NCBI GenBank assembly: GCA_002316805.1
Contig: DCEF01000024.1
Coordinates: 10,935-74,934, forward strand
From: Ruminococcaceae bacterium UBA1036
GTDB lineage: Bacteria > Bacillota > Clostridia > Oscillospirales > Acutalibacteraceae
Length of the DNA: 64,000 nt
Direction of reading: 5' to 3'
Shown piece after piece: positions 17,405-26,769 of this stretch; the first letter of the stretch is position 1; each line of letters starts with the position of its first letter. The notes below the pieces were generated by a model that worked only from the letters and a program-made list of their open reading frames with translations, searched no databases and was not told the origin of the DNA. A program made the position numbers and the translations under genes.

Positions 17405-18537
17405 GTAGCAGCTCCTTCCGCTTCAAGGTCTGTGCCAGTAACGCTCTCATCCATTTCGTCGCTGAAAGAACTGTAGTCGCCAAAGGTACCTGAATATTCT
17501 GATTTATGCATTACATGTATTCCGTCAGGCTGTATATTAAAGCCGATTTCAGTGCCCGGTGTTGTACAGTTGATAGTTTGTATCATCCACTTAAAGCCGT
17601 GCACGTCTACGATTATTTCATAGAATACGCCTTTGAATGTAACATTCTGGACAATGCCGGAAAGATGGTTTTCATCAGGTGGAATTATGCCGATATCTTC
17701 AGGGCGGATAACGACATCAACGGGCTCGTCGGCACGGAATCCCTTATCTTCGCAGCGGAATTTACGCCCTGAAAATTCAACAAGATAATCTTCACGCATT
17801 CTTCCGTCAAGTATGTTGCTCTCGCCTATAAAGTCAGCTACAAATGCATTCTTAGGTTCATTGTAGATATCAAGCGGTGTGCCTATCTGCTGTATGGCGC
17901 CTTTATCCATAACGACTACTTCGTCGGACATTGAAAGCGCTTCTTCCTGGTCGTGCGTCACAAACAGAAAAGTAATTCCCGTCTGTTCCTGAATTTTTTT
18001 CAGCTCGTTCTGCATGTCTTTGCGCAGCTTCATGTCAAGCGCGCCGAGAGGCTCGTCAAGCAGAAGAACTTTAGGCCCATTAGCCAGAGCACGTGCGATG
18101 GCAACGCGCTGCTGCTGGCCACCGGAAAGTTGGTTAACTCCGCGGTGCTCAAAGCCCTGGAGATTCACCATGCCAAGCATATCACTGACCTTCGATTTGA
18201 TTTCACGTTCGCTTTTGCCATGGACACGCATCCCGAAAGCGACATTGTCATAGACATTTAAATGCGGAAAAAGTGCATATTTCTGAAAAATGGTATTTAC
18301 TTCGCGTTTATGGGGCGGGAGGTTTGTAATTTTCCTGCCTTTGAAAAAAACGTCGCCTGAGTCAGGCCGGGTAAATCCCCCGATTATTCGGAGAGTGGTT
18401 GTCTTTCCGCACCCTGATGGACCGAGGAGCGTAACAAATTCTTTATCGCCAATGTCGAGGCTGAAGTCTTTCAGCACAGGCTCTCCATCAAAAGAAATGG
18501 CGATATTTTTTAACGACACGATTGCTTGCTTTTCCAA
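17401..18537 (-). CDS. potA: Polyamine ABC transporter ATPase
   Basis: A 378-residue ATPase with Walker [10 protein letters not shown], signature [15 protein letters not shown], Walker [13 protein letters not shown], the H-loop THDQEEAL, and a C-terminal TOBE domain ([10 protein letters not shown]). I place the start at TTG 18537 because AAAGGGG ends 9 bases upstream; an ATG 9 bases earlier lies too close to that site. The frame stays open back to an ATG at 18732 that sits almost at the predicted transcript start, so a leaderless longer form cannot be excluded. Confidence 0.92.
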   Translation of the reverse strand: MEKQAIVSLKNIAISFDGEPVLKDFSLDIGDKEFVTLLGPSGCGKTTTLRIIGGFTRPDSGDVFFKGRKITNLPPHKREVNTIFQKYALFPHLNVYDNVAFGMRVHGKSEREIKSKVSDMLGMVNLQGFEHRGVNQLSGGQQQRVAIARALANGPKVLLLDEPLGALDMKLRKDMQNELKKIQEQTGITFLFVTHDQEEALSMSDEVVVMDKGAIQQIGTPLDIYNEPKNAFVADFIGESNILDGRMREDYLVEFSGRKFRCEDKGFRADEPVDVVIRPEDIGIIPPDENHLSGIVQNVTFKGVFYEIIVDVHGFKWMIQTINCTTPGTEIGFNIQPDGIHVMHKSEYSGTFGDYSSFSDEMDESVTGTDLEAEGAAT

Positions 18538-18546
18538 TCTGTGCAT

Positions 18547-18735
18547 CCCCTTTGCGGTGAAATAAAGCTGCGCGAGCTGTTTGACTGTACGCATTTTCGG
18601 CCGTACCTTATTTTCGGGCTGCCCTCCGCAAAGGATTTTTCGCAGTTTTTTAACCTGCGGCAGCCATACTGCCGAAGCAGAAAGCCATGCCATTTTATGG
18701 CATAATGGCCTTCCAAGATGCAAACGCAACATATC
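18547..18735 (-). promoter_or_regulatory. Structured leader of the potABCD operon
   Basis: About 185 bases between promoter and potA. On the minus strand there is a bulged hairpin (AAGGCC.. ATGCCAT/ATGGCAT ..GGCTTT), then CTGC-TTCG-GCAG with a classical UUCG tetraloop, then a long-range GGCTGC/GCAGCC pairing enclosing CGCA/TGCG. There is no T-tract, so any control would act on translation. It matches no riboswitch class that I recognise. Confidence 0.45.
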
Positions 18736-18737
18736 AA

Positions 18738-18766
18738 ATAATAATCGTTAAAGCTCATATTGTCAA
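18738..18766 (-). promoter_or_regulatory. potABCD promoter
   Basis: On the minus strand TTGACA (18761-18766), a 17-bp spacer and TATTAT (18738-18743). Confidence 0.8.
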
Positions 18767-18937
18767 TAATTTTTGATATATTATTGATTTTACTCATTGT
18801 AAGGCCATATTTTCTTTGTTTTCCTTGTGAATGCTTCTATTTTCATACTGCTTCAGCTGCTAAATTTTAAATAATATTCCTTATTTTGTAATACTAAAAA
18901 ATAAGGCCGGCGGAAAACTTACTGAAGGGGTGAAAAT

Positions 18938-19132
18938 ATGATATATGGATTCCATGAAAATTATCCGGGCTACTGGCCGGTTGGGTTCTTTTTCTATAAC
19001 GGCTATTACAACAGGGCCGAGCGCGAATTTCTGCATCTTCCGGAAGAAACTCAGCAGTGCCTGCTGAAGAAAAGCGCTGGTTCACAAAAAAAATTGTCCC
19101 ATGAGATTGAAGAGCTGAAAATGAAGGAATAA
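18938..19132 (+). CDS. Small aromatic-rich protein of unknown function
   Basis: A 64-residue protein. The N-terminal half is rich in Tyr, Phe, Trp and Gly (NYPGYWPVGFFFYNGYY) and the C-terminal half is charged and helical (KKLSHEIEELKMKE). AAGGGGTG lies 8 bases before the ATG, which supports translation. It stands alone between the pot promoter and a terminator and belongs to no family I can name. Confidence 0.5.
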   Translation: MIYGFHENYPGYWPVGFFFYNGYYNRAEREFLHLPEETQQCLLKKSAGSQKKLSHEIEELKMKE

Positions 19133-19322
19133 TTAGATGCGTGAATAAAAAATTTTTTTGCGTCCACAATATTAATATGATGTTCACAGTTCATTCTCAT
19201 TTTTTTTAAAAAAGTTCTGCGGGATGTTCATATTTTTGCTTTATGATAAATACAGCCGATTAAATATGCTTATAAGTTTTTAATATACTTTCTCCTTCTT
19301 TAATAAAATTTAGTTCTCCCCA
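19133..19322. other. AT-rich gap without a recognisable gene
   Basis: About 190 bp between the small protein gene and the terminator at 19323. I see no convincing promoter, ORF or RNA gene here. It may be the 3' untranslated region of the small protein mRNA. Confidence 0.4.
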
Positions 19323-19354
19323 GAAAAGGCCGTCCGCTTTGGGCGGCCTTTTCC
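19323..19354. terminator. Intrinsic terminator (symmetrical)
   Basis: AAAAGGCCG / CGGCCTTTT stem with a short loop, T-rich on both sides. It is the likely end of the transcript carrying the 64-residue protein. The following 230 bp to the amino-acid transporter contain a small GCCGGA-TGAAG-TCCGGC hairpin just upstream of that gene's ribosome site, but no convincing promoter. Confidence 0.7.
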
Positions 19355-19588
19355 ATTGCATATGGCAGCTCAGCCCTTGAATTTAGCTTTAAGCTCTGCA
19401 AGCTTTATATTGTGATAACGATAAAATTCTGAAACTGTTTTTTTGCAATAGTTGCCAAATAAATTTAGCTAAACTGTGCAGGACTGATAAAAATGACAAA
19501 ATTGCTATGTCCCCTTTACTTTAGCACACTAATATGATAGCATATTAATAGACAGCCGGATGAAGTCCGGCGGATGGGGGCAATGTAT

Positions 19589-20470
19589 ATGAAAAAAATG
19601 AAAAAAGCAGTTTGTGCCCTGCTTGCAGGGCTTTTGGTTGTTTCTGCCTCAGGCTGCGGCCTTGTGCAAGGTGCTGCTTCAAAGGCAAATCCAAACTCAT
19701 CGGCCTCAAAAGCTGCAGATGAGTCGTGGAAAAAAGTAAAGTCCGCAAATCAGCTTGTTTTAGGATTTGACAAAGCCTTTCCGCCTATGGGATATATCGA
19801 CACAAAAACAGGGAAAACGGTTGGCTTCGACATAGATATGGCTACAGAAGCATGCAAGCGCCTGAACATAAAAATTAAATTTCAGCCAATTGACTGGAAT
19901 AATAAGACGGCAGAGCTCAATAACGGCAATGTGGACTGCCTGTGGAACGGTTTCAGCAAAACTACGGAGCGCGTTGAAAAATTTGCACTGAGTGAGCCTT
20001 ACATGAAAAACAACCAGATAATACTTATAAAGACAGGCTCTTCCTACAAAGGCCTTGACAGCCTTGCCGGGAAAACGGTCGGTGTCCAGTCAGATTCTTC
20101 TGCTGAAACAGCGCTTAATGACAGCACAAATGCCGCATTTAAAAAGTCGCTTAAAAGCATTGTTAAAATAGACGACTACAGTAAAGCTGTTATGGAGATA
20201 CAGAATGGTACCATTGACGCTATTGCAATAGACGAAGTCGTAGCGAGGTACTATCTTACAAAGAACCCCGGCGCATATAAAATTTTGCAGGATAAAGGCA
20301 GCAAAGATGTTTCACTTGCCGTGGAAGATTACGTTGTTGGGTTCCGCAAAGGCGATAACGCTTTGAAGCAGAAAATTGATGGGGCTTTGAACGAGATGGC
20401 TAAAGACGGCACGGCCACAAAATTCTCACGGAAATGGTTTGGCAAAGATGTAATTACGGTTGGCAAATGA
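19589..20470 (+). CDS. Amino-acid ABC transporter substrate-binding lipoprotein
   Basis: A 293-residue family 3 solute-binding protein. The signal peptide ends in a lipobox-like SASGC, so the mature protein should be lipid-anchored. Family motifs include FPPMGYID, GFDIDMATEACKRL, NGFSKTTERVEKFALSEPYM and LAGKTVGVQ. Substrate is probably a polar amino acid (glutamine, cystine or similar). GGGGG lies 8 bases upstream of ATG 19589; ATGs at 19574 and 19583 are less well spaced. First gene of a three-gene transporter operon. Confidence 0.88.
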   Translation: MKKMKKAVCALLAGLLVVSASGCGLVQGAASKANPNSSASKAADESWKKVKSANQLVLGFDKAFPPMGYIDTKTGKTVGFDIDMATEACKRLNIKIKFQPIDWNNKTAELNNGNVDCLWNGFSKTTERVEKFALSEPYMKNNQIILIKTGSSYKGLDSLAGKTVGVQSDSSAETALNDSTNAAFKKSLKSIVKIDDYSKAVMEIQNGTIDAIAIDEVVARYYLTKNPGAYKILQDKGSKDVSLAVEDYVVGFRKGDNALKQKIDGALNEMAKDGTATKFSRKWFGKDVITVGK

Positions 20471-20512
20471 AATCGGCGGAAACATTAAGCCGATTTTAGG
20501 GAGGATTGCTGT

Positions 20513-21154
20513 TTGAGCTATACTATTCTGTTGTCGCAGATGCTTCAGGCTACTCTTACGACGTTGCAGATTTTCTTCGTAACGCTGATTTTTGCTTTGC
20601 CGCTCGGTATGCTTGTTGCGCTTGGCCATATGGCTAAAATAAAAGTAATAAGGATACCTATTCAGATTTATATACTTATTATGCGCGGAACGCCGCTTAT
20701 GTTGCAGCTTTTGTTTATTTTCTATGCTTTTAAACCAATTTTCGGCATTCAGCTTGAGAGGCTTCCGGCCGCTGAAACCGCGTTTGTGCTCAATTATGCC
20801 GCTTATTTTGCAGAGATTTTCCGCGGCGGTATAGCAGGGATACCGCGTGGCCAGCGGGAAGCTGCGAAGGTGCTTGGCTTTTCAAAGCAGCAGACATTTT
20901 TTCGCATTTTGCTGCCACAGGTTATAAAGAGCATACTTCCGCCAATGGGAAATGAAGTTATTACACTTGTAAAGGATACATCCCTTGCGGAAGTAATAGG
21001 CGTTGTTGAGCTGCTGAAAGTTACGTCTGACTGGGTGTCATCGGCAGTAAGCATGGTGCCATTTGCAGTGGCCGGTGTATTTTATCTTATAATGAATGCT
21101 GTTGTTACACAGTGCTTTTCGGCAGCCGAAAAGCATTACAGTTATTATCGTTGA
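20513..21154 (+). CDS. Amino-acid ABC transporter permease
   Basis: A 213-residue HisMQ-type permease. MRGTPLMLQLLFIFYAF and the EAA loop REAAKVLGFSKQQTFFRILLPQ are diagnostic of polar amino-acid uptake permeases. The start is TTG with AGGGAGG 8 bases upstream. Only one permease is encoded, so it is likely a homodimer. Confidence 0.92.
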   Translation: MSYTILLSQMLQATLTTLQIFFVTLIFALPLGMLVALGHMAKIKVIRIPIQIYILIMRGTPLMLQLLFIFYAFKPIFGIQLERLPAAETAFVLNYAAYFAEIFRGGIAGIPRGQREAAKVLGFSKQQTFFRILLPQVIKSILPPMGNEVITLVKDTSLAEVIGVVELLKVTSDWVSSAVSMVPFAVAGVFYLIMNAVVTQCFSAAEKHYSYYR

Positions 21155-21166
21155 GGGGGAAGAGAT

Positions 21167-21949
21167 GTGCCGATTCTTACAGTACAGGACATACATAAAA
21201 GCTTTGACGGCGAGGAGGTCCTTAAAGGTATCTCTTTCAGTATTGAAAAAGGGGAAGTACTTACTGTAATAGGACCCTCCGGTTCAGGCAAAAGCACATT
21301 GCTGCGCTGCATAATGCAACTTGAAACTGTAGACAGCGGAAAGATTGAAATATGCGGCGACACGCTTGTTTCTAACAACGGCACAGGAAAAGCCGTTTAC
21401 TCTGAACGTGATGTCTGCAGCAGAATTGCATTGCACATGGGGTTTGTATTTCAGAATTTCAACCTTTTTCCGCATTTTTCTGTTTTGCGCAATATAACGG
21501 AAGCGCCTGTGCGCGTGCTGCACAAAACTAAGGAAGAAGCGAAGCGAACGGCGTTTGCGCTTTTAAAAAAGATGGGCCTTGAAGACAAGGCTGACGCTTA
21601 CCCGTGCCAGCTTTCTGGAGGGCAGCAGCAGCGCGTTTCCATTGCGCGTGCGCTTGCGATGAACCCCGACATACTCTTGTTTGACGAGCCTACAAGCGCC
21701 CTTGACCCAGAGCTTACTGGCGAGATACTTGAAGTCATGCGCGGCCTTGCTGAGGAAAATATGACTATGGTCGTCGTTACGCATGAAATGGCATTTGCGC
21801 GCGATGTTGCAGACAGAGTAATCTTTATGGCTGACGGGTCCATAGTTGAGCAGGGCAGGCCGGAAGAAGTATTTGGAAACACGAAAAACGAGCGCACAAA
21901 AGCATTCCTTTCACGCTTTACGAACTCGGCTTCTGTGCTGAATAGATAA
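21167..21949 (+). CDS. Amino-acid ABC transporter ATPase
   Basis: A 260-residue GlnQ/HisP-type ATPase with Walker [11 protein letters not shown]-loop FQNFNLFPH, signature [17 protein letters not shown], Walker [15 protein letters not shown] and switch [14 protein letters not shown]. An insertion of about 20 residues after CGDTLVSNN replaces the usual short loop. The start is GTG behind GAGGGGGAAGAG, 12 bp after the permease gene. Confidence 0.92.
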   Translation: MPILTVQDIHKSFDGEEVLKGISFSIEKGEVLTVIGPSGSGKSTLLRCIMQLETVDSGKIEICGDTLVSNNGTGKAVYSERDVCSRIALHMGFVFQNFNLFPHFSVLRNITEAPVRVLHKTKEEAKRTAFALLKKMGLEDKADAYPCQLSGGQQQRVSIARALAMNPDILLFDEPTSALDPELTGEILEVMRGLAEENMTMVVVTHEMAFARDVADRVIFMADGSIVEQGRPEEVFGNTKNERTKAFLSRFTNSASVLNR

Positions 21950-21984
21950 AAAAACAGCCCGCTGTGATTAATGCAGCGGGCTGT
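21945..21984 (-). terminator. Terminator of the Xaa-Pro aminopeptidase gene
   Basis: ACAGCCCGCTG pairs with CAGCGGGCTGT. The T7 tract is on the minus strand, so it serves the gene ending at 22018. On the plus strand the stem lacks a following T-run. Confidence 0.8.
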
Positions 21985-22017
21985 AGCTATAACAAAATAT
22001 ATTGAGTTCAGCCGAGT

Positions 22018-23808
22018 TCAACCTTTAAGCTGGCGTGTGTGGCGCATAAGCCATCCGCGCTCTTCGTCGGAAACGAGCGGCGAGAGCGTGTCATATACAT
22101 GTTGGTTATAATCGTTAAGCCATTTTATTTCATCTTTTGTTAGCAGCTCAGGTAGAACAGGTGCCGTGTCTATCGGGAAAAGCGTGACAGTTTCAAATTT
22201 CAGGAATTTTCCGTATTCGTTTTTGAACGCATCATCAACAACCATGAGGTTTTCTGTGCGTATGCCAAACTTCCCATCAACATACACTCCAGGCTCATTA
22301 GTCATGGTCATGCCTTTGTGGAAGACAACATTATTGCTGCACCTCAGGTTTTGCGGGCCTTCATGAACACTGCCAAACATCCCCACGCCGTGGCCTGTGC
22401 CGCAGCGGTAATCAATATAATGCTTCCACAGCGGTTCACGGCATATGATGTCGATATTCCCGCCTGTGCAGCCTTCGAGGAACACAGCAGTTGCAAGCGC
22501 TATGTGGCATTTAAGCACCCACGTGTAGTTTTCGGCCTCTTCATGTGTAACAGGGCCGAGCGCGTATGTGCGGGTGATGTCGGTTGTCCCATCAGTATAT
22601 TGCCCGCCGGAATCCACAAGCAGGAACCCTTCTTTTTCGAGTTTTGAATTGTGCTCAGCTGTCGGCTCATAGTGCATCATGGCAGCATTTGCACGGTATG
22701 CGGCTATCGTTTCAAAACTCACGCCATGGTTGCCGCTTTGGTGTGCGCGGGCATCCTTTAAAAGCTCACAGACAGTCCACTCAGTGACAGGCTTTCCGCT
22801 GCTCAGCATTTTTTCGAGTTTTGTATATGCCTCGACCATGGCGCACCCGTCGCGCAGGTGGGCGTTATGGATACCTTTGATTTCTGTTCCATTTTTAATG
22901 CTCTTCAAGTCGGTTACAATATCTGGCCCGTTCTTAACAGTGACATTCGCGTTTTGCTCAAGAGTACTGTAAATGGCATAGCTTACGCCTTCCGGGTCGG
23001 CAAGCACGGTAACTCTTTTTGCAATGGAACTTAGAAAATCTGTAATTTCATTGTATCCGCGCAGGGTGACGCCATTTTCCTTAAGATTTTCAGCAACTTC
23101 TACCGGGACGCGCGAAGAATCAATGAAAAGATAAGCGGCGTTCTGAAATACGGCGGCATATGCGAGAGCAAACGGGCTGTCAAGCACATCATCGGCACGT
23201 ATATTCATAAGCCATGCGACGCAGTCAAGGCGGGCAAAAATCTGGCCGTCGGCTTTATGCTTTTTAAGCTCTGTGCGCACATCATTTACTTTTTCCGCGC
23301 ACGTGCGGCCGGCAAATTTTGCATTATGGAGAAAGACTTTTGTGTGCGGTACAGGGGGACGGCCTTCCCAAAGGGATGAGACAAGGTCTGCCTGCTTAAT
23401 TTCAATATCCTTTTCGCTGAACAGGTTTTTCATATTGTTCACGTCTTTGGCAGAGAACAGGCGGCCGTCGAATGACACGGTTTCGCCGCGCGAAAGCTCG
23501 TCATGGACAAACTGTATGTAAGACGGCACTCCTTTTACGCCCATACGGTAAAGCGCTATGCCGCTGCCTTTCAGCTGCTGTTCGGCCTGTATGAAATAGC
23601 GTCCGTCCGTCCACAGCCCGCTTTTGTTTTGTGTGACAACAAGCGTGCCGGCCGAACCCGTGAATCCAGAAAAATATTTTCTTGCTTCCCAGTGTGCCGG
23701 TGAGTACTCGCTCAGGTGCGGGTCGGCCGATGGTATGATATATGCCTGAACGCCGGTATTTTTCATGGCGGCGCGCAGTGAAACAATTCTTTCTGCAGCA
23801 GTCTGCAT
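22018..23808 (-). CDS. Xaa-Pro aminopeptidase (M24 family, long form)
   Basis: A 596-residue cytosolic metallopeptidase removing N-terminal residues before proline. It has two creatinase-like N-terminal domains (residues 1-300, with SADPHLSEY, GFTGSAGTLVV, WTDGRYFIQAEQ) and a C-terminal pita-bread domain. Metal ligands are visible in LLVDSGGQYTDGTTDITRT (two Asp), GTGHGVGMFGSVHEGPQ (His) and NEPGVYVDGKFGIRTENL (two Glu). The length matches eukaryotic-type APP rather than the ~360-residue PepQ. Confidence 0.92.
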   Translation of the reverse strand: MQTAAERIVSLRAAMKNTGVQAYIIPSADPHLSEYSPAHWEARKYFSGFTGSAGTLVVTQNKSGLWTDGRYFIQAEQQLKGSGIALYRMGVKGVPSYIQFVHDELSRGETVSFDGRLFSAKDVNNMKNLFSEKDIEIKQADLVSSLWEGRPPVPHTKVFLHNAKFAGRTCAEKVNDVRTELKKHKADGQIFARLDCVAWLMNIRADDVLDSPFALAYAAVFQNAAYLFIDSSRVPVEVAENLKENGVTLRGYNEITDFLSSIAKRVTVLADPEGVSYAIYSTLEQNANVTVKNGPDIVTDLKSIKNGTEIKGIHNAHLRDGCAMVEAYTKLEKMLSSGKPVTEWTVCELLKDARAHQSGNHGVSFETIAAYRANAAMMHYEPTAEHNSKLEKEGFLLVDSGGQYTDGTTDITRTYALGPVTHEEAENYTWVLKCHIALATAVFLEGCTGGNIDIICREPLWKHYIDYRCGTGHGVGMFGSVHEGPQNLRCSNNVVFHKGMTMTNEPGVYVDGKFGIRTENLMVVDDAFKNEYGKFLKFETVTLFPIDTAPVLPELLTKDEIKWLNDYNQHVYDTLSPLVSDEERGWLMRHTRQLKG

Positions 23809-24029
23809 TTTCTAATCGACTCCTTTGTTTTGATGAGGCAACTAAAAACAGTATAGGTTTTGCCAAAGAGGCTGTCAAGAAGCCGGAAAAACTGCAAAGC
23901 TTCACGCTGCAATGGAAAATTCATTTTTTAGTATTGATAAAGGGATTTTATGCTGTAAAATGAATACAACTGCAGTAAAAACCGGTATGCTTTTAGTGTG
24001 ATTTGGGAAGGAATGTGTGAGCCGGCACA

Positions 24030-24920
24030 GTGGTGAAAATTATGGATTTTATTACGATTCCATGCCCGCACTGCGGGCGTGAGCTGAAAGTTCCTGAAAA
24101 TGCTGAGAAGATTGTGTGCATGTTCTGCGCGAGGCCTATTGATGTGGCTAAGCTTCGGCAGGAAAAAGATGCCGAGCTGTCGGACAGGGTTGATGCAATA
24201 AATAATCTGCTGCCAAAAGAGCTTTTCAGTTTTCAGCTTAACGCAAAGAACTTTAACGCTGCCAATTACCCAAAACAGTATGAGAATTACAGGAAGAAAT
24301 TCTGGCCTGCCATTGAAGCTTTCCAGAGCCTTGCAGGAGTTGAGCCATCAGCGGCAGAGCAGTTTGCGGAGCTGCTTTTCCGCGGTTTTGCAAAAGAAAT
24401 CAAAGGGCAGAAAAGTGTCCCGTTTGATTGCCGGCTGACCATAACGGCGCTTACTGTGCCTTCGCTGCTTTCACTTGGAAGCAGCGAAGGCGAACAGGCG
24501 GCCGACTGCTTCCTTAAAAAATGGAATAAAAATTTTCCAAAGGAGTCGCTCGGCAAAGCAAAATATGATGATATTTTAGGCGGATTCAGAAAAAAACTCT
24601 GCTACATTACGACGGCTGTCTGCGGGAGCATTGGGGACAAAGACGGCGGAAAAGTGCTTGACGAGTTCCGCAGGTTTCGTGACCGTTGGCTTGTTAAGGC
24701 GCCTGATGGCAATGCGAAAATTACGGAATATTACCTTTTTGCCCCTATGATAGTTCGCGCGATAGATACGTCAGGCTGTGCCAAAAAGGAGTATATGAGG
24801 ATATGGAAACAATATCTTGCTCCTTGCCTTAAAAATATACACAGCGGGCAGCTTGACGTATGTGCGGTAAATTACCAGGCCATGGTGCGCAGCCTTGAGC
24901 AAAAATGGCTTTTTTTATAA
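24030..24920 (+). CDS. Zinc-ribbon protein with a CFI-box-type C-terminal domain
   Basis: A 296-residue protein of unknown role. It begins with a zinc ribbon (CPHCGRELKVP..CMFC, residues about 12-36), then a helical middle with no recognised family. The segment CYITTAVCGSIGDKDGG..LDEFRRFRDRWL..YYLFAPMIVRAID (residues about 190-250) resembles the CFI-box C-terminal domain found on many unrelated bacterial proteins. Starts at GTG 24030, GTG 24033 and ATG 24042 are all possible; ATG 24042 has GGTGA nearby. Confidence 0.55.
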   Translation: MVKIMDFITIPCPHCGRELKVPENAEKIVCMFCARPIDVAKLRQEKDAELSDRVDAINNLLPKELFSFQLNAKNFNAANYPKQYENYRKKFWPAIEAFQSLAGVEPSAAEQFAELLFRGFAKEIKGQKSVPFDCRLTITALTVPSLLSLGSSEGEQAADCFLKKWNKNFPKESLGKAKYDDILGGFRKKLCYITTAVCGSIGDKDGGKVLDEFRRFRDRWLVKAPDGNAKITEYYLFAPMIVRAIDTSGCAKKEYMRIWKQYLAPCLKNIHSGQLDVCAVNYQAMVRSLEQKWLFL

Positions 24921-24988
24921 TTATTAATGAATATTGATGCACTTATTACACGGAAAAGCAGTGGTTCAGGTTACGGCGGAAATTTATG

Positions 24989-26755
24989 TTACGGCAGCGC
25001 AGCGGATGTAGGCCGTGGCTGCGAGCTGCCTTTCGCTGAAGCAGGGAGCGTGACTTTGATGATCGTGCCTTTGCCGACTTCGCTTTTGAGGCTGATTTTT
25101 CCTTTGTAAAGCCCTGTTATGTGCTTAACGATTGAAAGCCCAAGGCCGGTGCCACCTATTTTCCGGCTGTGGCCCTTATCTACACGGTAAAAACGCTCGA
25201 ATACACGGTCTGCCGATTCCGCTGGAATGCCGATGCCTGTGTCGGCTACAGTTAAGGTAACGGCGCCGTCTTCCTTGCCGACGGAAACATGGACGCTTCC
25301 ACCGTAACGGTTGTATTTGACGGCGTTGTCCATAAGGTTAAGGACAAGCTGCGTCATTCTGTCAGGATTTGCGTTTATTATTCCGCTGTCACCGTCCACC
25401 GTGACGGTGACAGCTTTTTCAGAAGTCTGGATAGTAAGGGAAGAGGCTACCTTTTTTGCTATGGCAAGAAGGCTGACGTATGATTTTCCAGAGTCTTCAG
25501 ATATTGACTCAAGCTCAGAAAGCTTGAGTATATCGTTGATAAGGACTATCATGCGGTCGGTTTCAGAATGTATCAGCGTAAGGTACTCAGATATTTTTTT
25601 AGGATCCGTGACAATACCGGATTGCATAAGTTCCGCAAAGCCTTTTATGGACGTCAAAGGCGTCTTGAGTTCGTGCGACGCATTGGCTACAAACTCTGAG
25701 CGTATCTGCTCCGCACGGCGCTCGGGCGTTACATCTGTAAAAAGCAGGATTACGCCGCCCGAATCATCACTCTTTTCTTTGCCTGCAACAGGGCTGGCAG
25801 AAAGCTTTAAAATTCTGCCGCCATTTTCTGACGTGAAATCAAATGAGTCGCGCTTACCACATTCGCCGGCCTTTTGCGCTGCCTCTATTATGCGCGGAAT
25901 ACGTGTAAGGCAAAGAAGGCTTTTGCCTTCTGGATTTCCGGAAACGCCGAAAAAAGCGCGCGCAGAACGGTTTATAAGAAGAATTTTTTGGCAGTTGTCA
26001 AGAAGTATCATGCCTTCGCTCATGTTGTTAAGAAGGTAAGAGATGCGCTTGCGCTGAGCCGTAAGTTCAGCAAGCGTGTTTGAAATTTTTTTGGAGAGCA
26101 CGTTTATTTCATTGACGATGGGTGTCAGCTCTTTGTATTTTGGAGCCGGTAAGTCTGTGCTGTACCCGCTGCGATTGATTGTCCCAAGTGACGAGGCTAT
26201 AGCTTCGAGCGGCTTCGATGCGCCGGTTGAAAGCTTACATGCAAGCAGAACAGCTACGGCAAGCGCAAGAAAAAGGCCTGCAAAAAGGCCAGGCATAAAA
26301 GACCAGATGTGGTCATAGATGCTTTTTAAATATGAGGAAAGGCGAATAATAATGCCATTAGGAAGCTTTTTCGCAGTGTAGAGCATATCCGCGTTAAGTG
26401 TAGTTGAGTGGCGGATATCTTCCCCCCAACCATTTTCCATTGCTGCCCTGACTTCTTCGTGGCTTTTATGGTTTTCCATAGTGGCGGGGTCGGCGTCGCT
26501 GTCGCCAAGGACCGTGCCGTCTGGCGCAATATATGTGACGCGCAGAAAGTCAGGCGTGATTTTTGCCATCCTTTTTGCAAGGCCGGCATAGTCAGAAGAG
26601 GTTTCAGTGGCTGACATGAGATTAATAAGCTCACGCATTTCGGCTTTGCGCCCGTCGATATATTCCTGTTGAACGGTAAAGGCAGACACAATGCCCGCAA
26701 TGACGAGGGCCGCAAGGGAAATGAGGAGGCTCTTGATAACGAATGCACGCTTCAA
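24989..26755 (-). CDS. phoR: Phosphate-sensing histidine kinase
   Basis: A 588-residue membrane sensor kinase. It has an N-terminal helix, an extracytoplasmic domain (about 35-155), a second helix (about 160-180), a HAMP-like linker, a PAS domain (YLLNNMSEGMILLDNCQKILLINRSA), the His box VANASHELKTPLTS, and a catalytic ATPase domain with N (LMDNAVKYN), G1 (DTGIGIP) and G2 (GTGLGLSIV) boxes. It follows phoB in the pst-phoU-phoB order, so it should phosphorylate that regulator under phosphate limitation. Confidence 0.92.
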   Translation of the reverse strand: MKRAFVIKSLLISLAALVIAGIVSAFTVQQEYIDGRKAEMRELINLMSATETSSDYAGLAKRMAKITPDFLRVTYIAPDGTVLGDSDADPATMENHKSHEEVRAAMENGWGEDIRHSTTLNADMLYTAKKLPNGIIIRLSSYLKSIYDHIWSFMPGLFAGLFLALAVAVLLACKLSTGASKPLEAIASSLGTINRSGYSTDLPAPKYKELTPIVNEINVLSKKISNTLAELTAQRKRISYLLNNMSEGMILLDNCQKILLINRSARAFFGVSGNPEGKSLLCLTRIPRIIEAAQKAGECGKRDSFDFTSENGGRILKLSASPVAGKEKSDDSGGVILLFTDVTPERRAEQIRSEFVANASHELKTPLTSIKGFAELMQSGIVTDPKKISEYLTLIHSETDRMIVLINDILKLSELESISEDSGKSYVSLLAIAKKVASSLTIQTSEKAVTVTVDGDSGIINANPDRMTQLVLNLMDNAVKYNRYGGSVHVSVGKEDGAVTLTVADTGIGIPAESADRVFERFYRVDKGHSRKIGGTGLGLSIVKHITGLYKGKISLKSEVGKGTIIKVTLPASAKGSSQPRPTSAALP

Positions 26756-26769
26756 GTCCTTTTCCTCCT

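Noticed and set aside
19133..19322. Possible small RNA before the 19323 terminator
   Set aside because: No convincing promoter or conserved structure seen; more likely a 3' untranslated region.
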